This document shows, one piece after another, positions 1 to 11,324 of a DNA stretch of 64,000 nucleotides (position 1 is its first letter; every line of letters starts with the position of its first letter). The position numbers and the translations under genes were made by a program. Below the pieces are notes generated by a model. It saw nothing but the letters and a program-made list of their open reading frames with translations, searched no databases and was not told where the DNA came from. The DNA comes from Neofusicoccum parvum (lineage: Eukaryota > Ascomycota > Dothideomycetes > Botryosphaeriales > Botryosphaeriaceae), in contig CP087207.1 in assembly GCA_020912385.1 (NCBI GenBank), forward strand, positions 2,542,001-2,606,000. Reading direction: 5' to 3'.

Positions 1-570
1 AAAGGATCTCACCGATCGTCCATTTCCCGGTATGGCTTCTGTAGACGGCAGACACTTCCCAGAGCTCGCGCATCAATCAACGTACACGTCCTCCATTTCA
101 TCCCGCATGCCGGTGCCGTTGTATCTACGCATCCCGACAGCGTTATTCGCTATGTATGTCCACTGCTCGAGCTACCCTCCACCTGGCTCCACCCCATCAC
201 CCGAATTAAACGCCTTTAAATGTACACAACACAAGAGTGGAGAGAATCTTTAGCTCGAGCTTTTTTTTCCATGCAAGGGAAACTGTCGCGGAACAGTGTA
301 ACCCCTCATCCAAAACACTTCCCCCCAATAGCGAGATGTTCCTTTCCTCAACATACAAACATCCACCCACTGCACATGATCCTTACAAAGACAGACGACA
401 CTAGAACGCCTACTCTAGATGCGAGGTGATTCTTTTTTGCTCGTCTCGTCGAACAAGAAAGTAGAAATGAGAAGCCAAGCCAGGCCGGAGCCGGCGGGCG
501 ACGATTCGAGAAGAGAGCCGACAAAATGGAATGGCCGATGGGGCCGAGGTGAGGATGATCGACGAGTAAA
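1..570. other. intergenic, 3' flank of the Lon gene
   Basis: No gene is supported here. Short open frames on both strands lack domain-like composition or splice context. The right part is presumably the 3' UTR of the leftward-transcribed Lon gene. Confidence 0.5.
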
Positions 571-3500
571 TCAATCGTCGTCCTCCTCCTTCACACTCTT
601 CTTTCCCTCGTCCTTCTTCGCGAGCTCCTTCTTCCAGAGCCCGTTCGCGGCATCGCGGTCAACGTCCTTGAAGACGGCGTCGAACACTTCCGCGTACCAC
701 CTGACGGGCTTGCCCTCGATACCCTCCTTGATATTCTATTACACATGTCAGTTGCTGCTGCCTGTTCACGTCAGAAAGGGATCAGACTTACCTCAGGCAA
801 CTCCAACCAATCGCTCAGGTTGTCCTCCGGGAAGATGATCATCTTCGCGCCCGCTCTTCTCGCCGCCACCGTCTTTTCCCGCAGCCCACCGATCCTGAGC
901 ACCTTGCCTGTGACTGTCAGCTCACCCGTCATGGCGATGGTTGGGTCGAGCGGGTGGTCGAGTGCCAGACTCAGCAAGCTGGTCGCCATGGTGATGCCAG
1001 CACTGGGGCCATCCTTCTGGACAGCGCCCTCAGGGCAATGCATGTGGATCTTCGCGTGCTCGAAGAAGCGGTTATCCGGGAACTGACGTGCCATGACGCT
1101 CTTCGCGAACGAGTAGGCGATGACGGTCGACTCCTTCATGACATTCTTGAGGTTGCCCGTGCGCTCGAAGCCCGGCCGCGACGATGCAGTCAGCGCGTTC
1201 TCCAGGATAGACTCGACGTACAGCGCGGCACCGCCCATCTGGGTCCAGGCGAGACCCATGGCGACACCGGGAGGAGTGGTGTCGTAGAGGCGATCGGCAG
1301 TGAAGATGGGTGGGCCAACGTAGTCCTTGAGGTTCTCCGGGGTGATGCTGACGTGGACGCTGTCCGGGACCTTGAGGGCGACGCGGGGCTTCTCTGTCGT
1401 CTCGGCCTCAATGTTCTCGGGAGTATCCTTCACATCGCTGGTGTCTTTGCTGGCGGCTTCTTGTGCTTGCTTGCCCTCTTCCGTAAGGGCCTTGTCCTCT
1501 GATAACACATCCTCGCCCAGATCCTGGATGATCTTGAGTGCGGATTTTCTGTAAACCTTCTCAATCTGCTTCTTCAGGTTGCGAACACCACTTTCGCGGC
1601 AGTACTTGTTAATGAGTTCATGAATAGCTTCCTTCTCGAGATTGACATCAACCTCCTTCAAGCCGCTCAACTCCTTTGCAGCGGGTGCGAGGTAGCGCTC
1701 CGCGATTGCCATCTTCTCGTCAGCAACATAACCCGAAAGCTCAATCATTTCCATACGATCAAGCAGAGGCCGGGGGATGGTATCAGTCATGTTTGCTGTG
1801 CAGACGAAGAGGACCTTGGAGAGATCGACGGGCACATCCATATAGTGATCCAAGAAGGAGCTGTTCTGCTCAGGATCAAGCAGCTCAAGGAGTGCCGAAG
1901 AAGGATCGCCCTGGTGTCCACGTCCAATCTTGTCCACTTCGTCAATCAACACCAGCGGGTTCTCCGTCTGACACTTCTTAAGCGCTTGGATGATGCGTCC
2001 GGGGAGAGCGCCGACGTATGTCCTTCTGTGGCCCTTGATCTCTGCGACATCGGTGAGACCACCAACGCTGAACCGGTAGTATTGCCTGTTTAGGGCCCGT
2101 GCGATGGACTTGCCGATACTTGTCTTTCCGACACCGGGCGGGCCCACCATACAGAGAATCTTGCCCTCAACGGTTCCGCGCAGCTTTCCGACAGCGATGA
2201 ATTCCAGAATGCGGTCCTTGACATCCTTCAATCCGTGGTGATCCTCGTCCAAAACCTTCATAGCATTCTTGATCCCAAAGTTCTCAGCACTCCGCTGGCC
2301 CCAAGGGATCTGCGTAAGCCAATCTAGGTAGTTCCGGGTGACGTTGAACTCGGATGCGGCAGGTTCCAGATGAGCAAGCTTGTTGATTTCCTCGTCGAAG
2401 ACCTTCTTGACAGCTTCCGGCATGGCAAGCTTGCTTGCCTTTTCCTTGAACTTTTCCACGAGCTTGTCCTTACCGTCGGTTTCCAGACCCAGTTCACGGC
2501 GAATGCCGCGCATCTGCTCCATCAACCAGTATTCCCTCTGCTTCTTGGAGATCTTCTTCTCGACGTCCTTCAAAATCTTGTCCTGCAGCTTGGCATTCAT
2601 GTACTCCTTCTTCAGCACCAGCAGAGCCTTGTGTAACCGGTCTTCGATGTTCATCGACGCCAGAGCAGCTTGGAGTTCGTGGGATTCGCCTTGGGCAACA
2701 GCAGCGGCAAAGTCGGCTAGCTTCGCAGGATCATCCCCAACATTGCCAGCACCCTGGCTCATGGAGAAGGTAGAGATCTGGTCTCGGAAGAGGGAGTTGA
2801 TGGCGGCGACCTCCTTGAAAGTGTTGACCATCTCACCAACCAAAGCGCGAATGTTCTGGTTCTTCTTGTCGAAGGGCTCCTCGGTCAAATTGTCGACATT
2901 GACCAGACTGACCTCGTACTTCTTCAGGAAGGAGGTTGGCTCGTACTGTGCAACCTGCTTCGCCGGATCCGGCGCGCTCTCCTCGAAGCTAGCCACAACA
3001 TCCCCCTTCTTCTCCTGCGCAGACGGCTCCTTCGCCGGCTGCTCTGCTTCGGTGCTTTCCACTGGTGTTGTCTCCACCTTGGCTGCGGTCTCCCCGGCGG
3101 CCCGATTCGGAGGAATCAAGGAAGTCATCTTGATACGGCGGTGGGGGTACAGGACGGCGGTCATACTGGGCTCCTCCCCTTGAACGGGGAACGCGCTGGT
3201 GATCTGACAAAAGGTTCCGACCTCGTGAACGTCATCCGGGCTCTCAATCACGTCCTTGTCCGCATCATCGTCCTTCAGCAGGAAGGCGCCAATGTACGGT
3301 TGGCCCCTCTGCACCATATCGTGTATCGCAGCGGCCACGGCCTGGTTCCTGATCGTGATCGCCTTGTAGAAGCCGGGGAACAGCGGGCGCTTGCCAATGG
3401 GTATGGCCATGACCTGCGGGTAGATCTCCGGCACCGAAGGCTTCTGTAACGAACGCTCCGACTTGCGCTTCTTGCCACCGCCCTCGCCGCTGGATGGCGG

Positions 3501-3905
3501 AGTCTCACCTCCCTGACCACCTGCTCCCGCCGCGGCTCCTTGCCCATCTTTGGACGAGGGTATGGGATCGGGGTTCTTGGACTTTGCGTCTGCTCCGGTT
3601 TCGGCCTCCGCCAGCTTCTCCTTGCCGTCCTTCTTGTCCTCTTCCTTTTCTTGCTCTGATTTCTCCTCCGGTGTCGCGGATGGTGGCTTCTCCTTCCGGC
3701 GGGCAGGAGTGGTTGTGAAGTGGCGCGAAGACAGCGAGGCAATGGGCCGGTGTGTCGAGGATAGCGGCGGCGAGCGCGTGACAGCGCGATGGTAGGAGCG
3801 GGAGAGCCGGGGCAAGCTGGAGGGTGAGATGCGGGCGAGGTTGCTAGGCTGGCGCGAAGCGTGGCGCAAAGCTGCCCTCCATGGCAAGTTCTGACCGTAG
3901 AGCAT
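571..3905 (-). CDS. PIM1: Lon protease homolog, mitochondrial (ATP-dependent Ser-Lys protease)
   Basis: ATP-dependent protease of the mitochondrial matrix that degrades misfolded and oxidised proteins. Two exons (792-3905, 571-735) flank a 56 bp intron (736-791; GTAAGT donor, ..AATAG acceptor), giving 1092 aa. The N-terminus is Arg/Ser-rich with few acidic residues, as in a mitochondrial presequence (about residues 1-70). A charged Lys/Glu/Gly linker follows, then the LON substrate-binding domain (about 160-400), an AAA+ module with Walker A GPPGVGKT (588-595) and Walker B LVLIDEVDK (651-659), and the protease domain with catalytic Ser968 in KDGPSAG and Lys1011 in GGLREK. Splicing restores the conserved LPENIKEG segment, and the acidic tail ends EEDDD. 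The length fits fungal Pim1 proteins with long linkers. The start is the first Met upstream of the presequence. Family identity is certain; only the exact start is inferred. Confidence 0.97.
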
Positions 3906-5133
3906 GTCGTGGCGGGCACGCGGGATGCACGGTGATGGAGGGGGACTCGAGTGGAGGAGGGCGCAGCGAATGCGCGAGGGCCACGGAAAAAGATGTGTCT
4001 GGCGGCGGAAGAGAACGACACGCGCGCCTCGGAGATGGAGATGCAGGGACGGCGATGGAAGCAGAGGGACGCCTCTCGCGTTGATTACGGATGCATTCGC
4101 TTTGGCGCGTCATAGAGAATCGCACCAAAATCCGGGGTTTTGCCGCTCTCCGATAACTCCGCCGGCCTGCACACCTGCCACGTGACGCCTGCGAGCCTGA
4201 ACGGCGACTCAAGAACATCCCGCTGGCTTTTGTTCCTTGCAATGCCGGTGAGACGTCCTAGTTCTTCGACTCTAGCTTCATTCTCGAACTGGTAGCGGCC
4301 AGACGGCTTATGGAAGTTGGTGAACAAGTCGCGGCGAACTACGGAGACGCTACAACCGCCGGCTAGCGCGAAAAACACATCGTCTCTGAACAGCACGGTT
4401 GAGCTTGGCCGTGAGAAGCTGAAAGCTTCGTCTGGATGGCTTCACAGTGTTCAATGACGCCTATACCTCTCCACGCAGTGACTTTCCGGCGACGGCAACC
4501 ATCAGATACATTGCACACCCCACGCTTACACCACGAATCGAATGGACACGTGCGTCCCGCCCTCCGACTTATGGCAACCCCTCGCGTGCCTCTGCCTGGC
4601 ATGTCTGTTGCATCCAAACCTTAAGCTGACCGCAGAGGAGAGTCCATTCCCTGACACAAAAGCTCGACAGCGAGTCACTGCAAATTGAGAGCTCGCTCGT
4701 ATCTCCCACGCGACGATAAGAACTGTGCCACTTTGTCCACTAATTTATCGCACAATGGGCACCGCCGTGAAGGACCAAGCAGCGCCGAGGTAACGTCGAG
4801 ATAGCGGATGATGCAAGAAGCCCCGGCCAGTGTGAAGACGCGTACTACGTATAGCGATAGCAAATTGCCGACGCCAGGAGAGCGTGCGCGTCAACCGAGC
4901 TCGCACTTTACCGATTCCGCCTGATTGCGCCATGTCCGTCAGCTGACGTTCTCCCTCCTCAGCTCCAGATCCGGGTGGAGAGCGTTGGGAGTGAGCAGCA
5001 TCGCTGTTCACGCGAGAATTCAGGGAACAGAATTTCCAATGAAGGTTTCAATTGAACTATCCTCTACGCCAAACAACCACCCCGTAACGCGCTGATGCTT
5101 TGGTATCTCGTTTTTTGGTACATTTCTACAAGT
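3906..5133. other. intergenic: Lon promoter and 3' flank of the permease
   Basis: This 1.2 kb separates the Lon start from the permease stop; both genes read leftward. A 103-codon frame on the minus strand (4085-4396) has mixed composition but no recognisable family, so I do not call it. No other feature is seen. Confidence 0.5.
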
Positions 5134-6946
5134 TTAGATCTCACCGCCGAAGAAGCCCACAACGCCCTTGCCGGCCTTGACGACGGGGTTCTTGCTCTTC
5201 TTCTTCGCCGTCTCCTCATCATGCGCATCGACGTAGAACCGCCTGCCCTCGTCGAGGTCGACCTTGGACAGGTCGCGGTACCAGGGGCCGCGGTTGTAGA
5301 TACGGGCGCCGAGATACAGGATGATGATAACGATGACGGAGACGTAGTTGGCGAAGAAGTTCTCGGCACTAGGCGAATCGTTGAGAGGGGAGATGGCAAG
5401 GTAGAACTCGACGATGATGAGGATGATACACCAGCAGAGACCCCACCATGCACCGTAGGGGAAGGTCCACGACCGCCACGGGAGGTCGGCCGGCGAGCGT
5501 CCCTGGAGGGCCCATGCGCGGCGCATGCGGATGTGCGACAGACAGATGCTGCCCCAGCCGAACAGCGTGAACAGGGACGTCAGGTTGGAGAACCAGGTGA
5601 AGACATTAGCACCCGTCTCGCTGACGTTGATGTATGCAAGGGCACCGCCGAGGCCGAGGGTCAGGATCAGGCCCGCCCACGGACGGCCGGTCTTGTCAGC
5701 GCGGGTGAAAATCTGTCATGCAGTCGTCAGCTTGTGTCACACGCTTTCATCATGCCACGGTTGGTGCGACGAACCTGGGGCGCCATGCTCAGCTGAGCGA
5801 GACCCATCGTAGTACGCGATCCGCCGTAGGCAGAAATGGATCCAGTCGAGATGACGGAGAGGAAGATGACGCCGTTCATGATGTGGGCCATGGCCCCGAG
5901 GCCTGCATCACGGTACCCAATGACGAAGGGCGAAGCGTTGGTACCCGAGCCACCAAAGAGATCAGGGTTCTCCGGGGAAACGACGATGGTGACCATGAGG
6001 GAACCCATGAGGTAGAAGAGCGCAAGACGGACCCAGATGGAGCTGACAGCGTGGGGGACCGCCTTCTTCGGGTTCTTCATTTCCGAGGCGACAAGGCCGG
6101 AGTTTTCACCACCGGACATGGCGAAGATGCAAGTAGGCATGACCGCCAACCAGCCCTTGAAGCCGTTCGTGAAGGGCTCCGCGTTCCAGTAACGGAATCC
6201 GACGGCCTCGTGGTTAGGCGCACCGCCAGCAGAGATGACTGTGACAATCAGTTACTCTGCTGCTCGTTTCCCGGCCGCAGCTTCCAAACTTACCGATGAA
6301 AGAGATGATGACGACGAAGATCCATCCGAATTTGATGGTCGATGCGACCACCTCGACCTCTCCAAAGAGTGTGACGGCACCGATGTTGACAGCAATGATG
6401 ACGACCCAGAAAATAGAAATCCATCCAGCGATGGGCACTTTGGTGGTCCAGTAGCTCAGAACGGTGTTGGCAGCCTAGTGGGAAGCGATGGTCAGCGCTA
6501 AACTAAGCGGTGGAGATCCATTTTCAACTTACAGCAAGTTCGTTGGCGATGGTAATCACGTAGGAGAACCAGTAGGACCATCCCAAAGCGAAAGCTGCAG
6601 ACGGGCAGATGAACTTGGACGTCCACTGCACGTAGGCAGACGGCAAGGGGTACATGATGGCCATCTCACCAATGGAGTGGGAGACAGACCAAATCATAGA
6701 GCCGGCCAGAATGTATCCGATGAAGATGCCAGCGGGACCACCGTTGACAAGCGATGTGCCACTGCCGAGCCACAAGCCCATGCCAATGGAGGAGCCAAGC
6801 GCGATCATGGTCAAGTGGCGGGTACCAAGCATGCGGCGAAGCTCAGACTCGGCGCCATGGTCGTTGGTTAGCGAGTGGACGTCGGCCTCGACGATGCTGC
6901 CGCGCTTGTCCGACGGGGAGGGTGCCTTCTCATTGGGGCTCTCCAT
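5134..6946 (-). CDS. amino acid permease (APC superfamily, fungal YAT type)
   Basis: Plasma-membrane proton/amino-acid symporter. Four exons (6533-6946, 6294-6474, 5775-6238, 5134-5712) with introns of 58, 55 and 62 bp, all starting GTAAGT or GTTCGT, give 545 aa. A soluble acidic N-terminus precedes RHLTMIALGSSIGMGLWLGSG, the APC first-helix signature with the unwound glycine motif. About 12 hydrophobic segments follow. The loop SAGGAPNHEAVGFRYW and the helix PTCIFAMSGGENSGLVASE are diagnostic of the yeast-type amino acid transporter family. The Lys-rich cytosolic tail ends in GKGVVGFFGGEI. Splicing across intron 2 rebuilds FIVISAGG, supporting that junction. Substrate specificity (general, dicarboxylic or proline type) cannot be read from sequence. 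Confidence is high for the family, low for the substrate. Confidence 0.93.
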
Positions 6947-8086
6947 GGTGGGCAGATGGAGGTTGAGGGAGCAGAGAGGGAGGAATGGGTAGAACGAGAC
7001 GGAGCTGGCCAGGCCAGGGCCAGCAGCAAGGGCACGGCAGGGTCTTATATGCAGCGCAGGGCGGCCGAAACGGCGTTAGCGATCGATGTTATTTGGGAAC
7101 TAGCATCGCCGCAATGGCATCCGGCGCGGAGGAGCCTCCAGCGCCGGGGCGGAGCGGCCGGGCTTCCAGGCCGTTGGATCACGGCACGCGGCAGGGTTGG
7201 CTGATAGAGGCGTGTACGTGGGTAGGAATCAGTCGTGCTGGGTGTCATCCGTGCCAGCCCCGTCCAGTTGGCTTTGGACGGAGACGCCGGGGCGTCGGGC
7301 ATGCTCCCCGCCTGATTGGGCCGGGCGACAGCCAGGTACGGGGAAATGCGAAGAGCTGGGACGTTGCAATGCTTCCATGCATCGGCTGGCACTTGGCGAG
7401 CGAGATAAGAAGAGTGGGCAGACACGGCTTAGGCTGATACAAGAGATAAAGGAGCTGGGCGGCGCGTCTTGTGCTGCCGGGGCTGGCACCGTCTAGGAAG
7501 CTTCGGCAGCTTGATGGCTGCGAGCCAAGTACCAAGCCTGCGGGCTCCGTGCCACAGAGGCAGAAACACCTTCCCCATGCGTGGGCGTGCAACTCCAGAT
7601 CTCACGCAGGCCGGGCTGCTGGTGTTCTGCTTGGCTGGGGCGGCTGCGCCGGGGCCACACGTGACGGGTTCCGCCCCCGCACAGAAGCGTAAATCAGGAC
7701 TGCCTGCGCCGAAACGACTGATAAGGAGATATGCGAAACGACGTGTGGGATGCGCGGCTTCCTGCGCCTCGGGTTCACAGCAGCGTCTCCACCAATGGCA
7801 CGCGCGGCGAAGCGACTATCGCATGACTGCCTGCAGCAGGGCACGAGTCGCCGCTGCGAGAGAAATATTCGAGAAGGATTGCATCCCGGCCGGTGGCTCT
7901 CGATTCGATTGAGTCTATCAACGCTGCGTGCTGCACGGATCCAGACGGGGGTCAGCGCGCCGTTCGGCTGGGAGGGCTGGCCGCGACCTACCTATCGCAT
8001 CGCCACCAGGCGTGTCTGGCATGCGCCGTGGTCTAATTTTGACGACATCCGGCGGGCCGCTGGCCATCTCGCCCGGTCCCCGGCTC
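6947..8086. other. intergenic, permease promoter side
   Basis: About 1.1 kb upstream of the permease and downstream of the HbpS-like gene. Several GC-rich open frames occur on both strands; all are Ser/Arg/Pro/Ala-rich and overlap each other, typical of chance frames. No gene or clear element is seen. Confidence 0.5.
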
Positions 8087-8593
8087 TTACTGACTCTTGA
8101 GATACTTCTCCACAGTCTCCAAAATTACAGCGTGGTCCCATTCCTGCTTCAGCCCGCTCACGACGATCACGCCCACGATCCCCTCGACGCCCTTGACGCG
8201 CACGGGGAAGCCGCCGCCGTGGATCGCGTATTCGCCTGCGCTCTCGCCCAGCACGTACTTGGCCGCGAACTTGGCCTCGTCGCCGCCCAGCTTGCAATGC
8301 ATGTACCACGAAGAGAAGCCCCAGCGCAGGACCGTCTTGCGCTTCCTGGCCACCCACGTGTCATTGTCTGCCTGCGTGCCCGAGCGGGTGACGGTGTGGA
8401 AGAGCAGCTGGTTGCCGTTCGCGAGCGATATGTTGATAACGGCAGGATCCGGGAAGTCCAGCAGGCGGAAGCGGAGGGCGTTGCCCAGCTCCCACGCCGT
8501 GTTTGCAGTGAACTGGGGGAAGACCAAGGCCTGCTCGATGGAGGCGAGGGACTCCAGGTCGCGCGGCGGGTCGGTGAGCACGGCGGACGCCAT
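8087..8593 (-). CDS. YBR137W/HbpS-like (GlcG, UPF0303) family protein
   Basis: Small single-exon protein of 168 aa when started at MASAVLTD (8593). An in-frame ATG at 8677 would add 28 Ser/Pro/His-rich residues that look like UTR. The sequence matches the GlcG/HbpS-like alpha-beta fold: a long helical N-terminus (ELGNALRFRLL), the segment PAVINISLANGNQLLFHTVTRSGT, then W..RKRKTVLRWGFSSW, and the Gly-rich GEYAIHGGGFPVRVKGVEGIVGVIVVSGL. Yeast Ybr137w, in the same family, is linked to the GET/tail-anchored protein pathway, while bacterial relatives bind haem. Which role applies here is unknown. It stands head to head with the MetE-like gene, about 0.9 kb apart. Confidence 0.85.
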   Translation of the reverse strand: MASAVLTDPPRDLESLASIEQALVFPQFTANTAWELGNALRFRLLDFPDPAVINISLANGNQLLFHTVTRSGTQADNDTWVARKRKTVLRWGFSSWYMHCKLGGDEAKFAAKYVLGESAGEYAIHGGGFPVRVKGVEGIVGVIVVSGLKQEWDHAVILETVEKYLKSQ

Positions 8594-9511
8594 TGTGGTG
8601 TTTGGTGGTGAGGAGGGTCTTTCGTGCGCTGAGGGAGCTTCGTGTGCGGGATGGAGGGGCTTATGGCTGTGGCTCACTGTTTGTCATCAGGCTCCACAAC
8701 CTGGCTGCGCCGGGGAGTCTCGGCACCCGCTGCTTGGCGCGATGTCGGAGACAGCCACCACCGGCCGCGCTCTGCAAGCTGGCTCCCGCAGTGCCAATGC
8801 CTGTTCGCAGCAACATTGCCGGCCCTGGGCTGCAGAATGTGGTTAGCGCCAACGGCGTCGGGCGGGGTGGCTTCACTTTATGTACGAGCAGCCGCCGCCG
8901 CCCTTGCCTGCCTGAGTCTGGCTCCCAAACACCTGGCGACTTCCAGCTTCGAGTCCTTTCCCAATCAACACCAAAACTGCATGGGCAGCTGCCTGGCTAA
9001 CCCGCTTCGGGCGCTGCATCACCGCCCGCCGTCTCAGTCGCGCCCAGCACCCAAGAAACGGCAATGCTCGTCGCAGACGATGCGCAAACCCACGCTCAGT
9101 GCGCCACCACCTCTACTCGGTAAGTAAGTATCGCTCAAGCACTTCTCCAAGCCGAACCGTGCTGGAGGCGCGTGCATGGTCTGCTTGTGTGGCATGCCTC
9201 CGTCTCTCCCTGGTGCTGTGATTGCTTTTTTTGTTCATGCATCTCTTCACTGCCGTGTCACCGCCCTCACCTCGACCCCTGGTGATCTTCAACAAACGAG
9301 CGAGCGCGTCGGGGGTCCCAGTCCCAGTCCCGATGCCTGCGCCGCGTTCCCCGCCCGAAGACCAGCTTCCACATCTCGCGTCTGCAGTTGCCGCAGTGGG
9401 TCCTCTTGAAAATGCGGTCCTGCACTCTCTTTCCCGCTCTGCCCCGCCGCTTTGTCCCTCGTCTTTCTACCTACGGAACTGCCAGTCCTGCTTCAACGGA
9501 CATCAAAATCC
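8594..9511. other. divergent promoter region
   Basis: Lies between two divergently transcribed starts (8593 minus, 9512 plus). GC-rich with pyrimidine tracts near 9250-9290. No coding sequence is supported and no specific operator is recognised. Confidence 0.45.
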
Positions 9512-10603
9512 ATGGCGACAGCTCAGCCCCGAGGCGTCCATCTGGTTGGCAGCGTCTGCCTGCCGTCCACCGAGGACGTGTTCCGCAAGACTGTCGGACT
9601 GCTCCCTGGGCGGCTGCGCCGGCTGCCGGACGGAGAATGCCAGCATCGTCAGCAGTTTACCTACTTCCAAAGCGATGTCTTCAAGGCCGCACCGCAGGTG
9701 CTCCGCCAATACGATGCGGCCTTCAATACAGTGCCAGTCGATCCGGTTCCTTCGCAGGAGGAGGTTGAGCGAGTGGTGAAGAGCCTCCCGGAGCTCCACA
9801 CCGGCTATGACAGGCACGCAATCGAATCCTACCGGCTTTTCTCCAAATTGCGCGAGGAGGGCGTGATTCCCGAGGGTGTCAAGTTCCAAGTCTCTTTGCC
9901 TGGCCCGCCCAATACTTTGGTCATAATCGCGGAACCCTACCAGACCGCCATTGCGCCGATCTACGAAGCTGCCCTCCTCAAAGACCTGCGCGAAATTGAG
10001 CAAGCAATCCCGGCGGAAGACCTTGCCATCCAATGGGATATCGCGGCCGAATTTGCCATGGTGGAAGGGGGGGAATGGCCACACTTCAAGCCGTGGTTCG
10101 CCCCAGTTCGAGAGCATATCGATCAAGAACTCCAACGCCTTGCAAATGCGGTCAGTCCGCAGGTTGAAATGGGCTTTCACCTTTGCTATGGTGATTTGGG
10201 CCATCGGCACTTCTTCGAGCCGAAGGACATGGGAACACTTGTCTCCGTTGCGAACACCGTCATGAAAAATGCGCAGCGGCCCATCAATTGGTTTCATATG
10301 CCCGTTCCGAAGGGTAGGGATGATGCTGCGTACTTTGAACCTCTGGAGGATCTTGAGCTCGGCAACACTGAGCTATACCTTGGTGTGGTTCATGCCAATG
10401 ACGAGGAGGGCACCCGTCGGAGAATCCAGACCGCCTCAAAATTAGTCAAAGAATTTTCCGTTGCGACAGAGTGCGGACTTGGAAGAACGCCTCCCGAGGA
10501 TTTCCCTTCGATCATGTCCATCTCTGCTGCTGTTTCTTCTCCGTTGACTGCTCCGGCCAATGGGGTAATCAATGGATCAGCGAATGGATCCGTGAAGAAT
10601 TAG
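9512..10603 (+). CDS. stand-alone MetE-like (cobalamin-independent methionine synthase C-terminal fold) zinc protein
   Basis: A single-exon 363 aa protein of the UROD/MetE-like TIM-barrel superfamily. The start ATG at 9512 sits in good context (..AATCCATGGCG) and opens MATAQPRGVHLVGS; an upstream alternative frame start is less likely. Zinc-ligand positions of the methionine synthase family are visible: His223 and Cys225 in GFHLCYGD and Cys321 in ATECGLGR. The motif LAIQWDIAAEF (about 172-182) lies where MetE has its IQIDEP loop. The protein has only the C-terminal-type barrel, not the double barrel of full methionine synthase. Related short proteins are common in fungi and mostly uncharacterised, so the thiol acceptor and methyl donor are unknown. 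The tail is Asn/Gly/Ser-rich. Confidence 0.8.
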   Translation: MATAQPRGVHLVGSVCLPSTEDVFRKTVGLLPGRLRRLPDGECQHRQQFTYFQSDVFKAAPQVLRQYDAAFNTVPVDPVPSQEEVERVVKSLPELHTGYDRHAIESYRLFSKLREEGVIPEGVKFQVSLPGPPNTLVIIAEPYQTAIAPIYEAALLKDLREIEQAIPAEDLAIQWDIAAEFAMVEGGEWPHFKPWFAPVREHIDQELQRLANAVSPQVEMGFHLCYGDLGHRHFFEPKDMGTLVSVANTVMKNAQRPINWFHMPVPKGRDDAAYFEPLEDLELGNTELYLGVVHANDEEGTRRRIQTASKLVKEFSVATECGLGRTPPEDFPSIMSISAAVSSPLTAPANGVINGSANGSVKN

Positions 10604-11324
10604 GGGATTAGAAGCTCGTTTGCCATCAAAGTACGAGACACTACGGGTTCAAGAACCACGGCGAAGCTTCAAAGGCCACATGCGGTGTTTTCGTCAAGTT
10701 GTGAGGCAATTAAAATCATATTTTTTCCCCTCAAGCTGTTGTTGAGATTTCGTTGACCCAACCGGCCCTGAATATCCCGGCGAGACCCATCTTTCTATAC
10801 TGAAGCGCTAAGCTGTGAGCAGTTCTGCGATCAATGACAGGTGATCCAAGTAGATTTCCAACGAAGGAACCCGCATCTCCTCGTCGCGAGAAAGATGAGA
10901 TATCACGTACCCGACGCCGTGATTTCAGATGTGGCGATAATTGCCCGGATCCCGTCTGCCAAGCTTCCCCATCGCTAAGTAAAGCTGCACCAATCTCAAA
11001 TATCTCGTTTCCGCGGCAATTTTACAACAACGGAACGGCGTACCAAACACCACGCTCCCAACATACCCCGAGCATCCGCCAGATTTTCACATCGGATCAT
11101 GGTCCCGAACGCTCTTCCCGTGATTCTTTCACCTACCCATTCTTAATTATTACTATTTGTCTCATGGCTAAGCCCAAATCGTACCGTCGCGGGAGTTTTT
11201 TCCGTCCACAACTACGGTACAGTAACGATGGGCGCTAGCGGTTCAAATCATGATGATTTATTTCCCGCGCTCGTGAGCACTACTAGAGATGAGTCACCGC
11301 ATCTGCTGGAGTACATAAACCTCG
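10604..11324. other. intergenic between the MetE-like gene and the minisatellite
   Basis: 3' flank of the MetE-like gene leading into low-complexity DNA. A 134-codon open frame (10834-11238) has no family features and is not called. Confidence 0.45.

Noticed and set aside
4085..4396. 103-codon minus-strand frame upstream of Lon
   Set aside because: Mixed composition but no family, no splice context and inside a promoter-sized gap; too weak to call.
11160..11262. Possible tRNA (TGGCTAAGCCC and GGTTCAAATC look like A and B boxes)
   Set aside because: I could not fold acceptor, anticodon and T arms consistently around these words.
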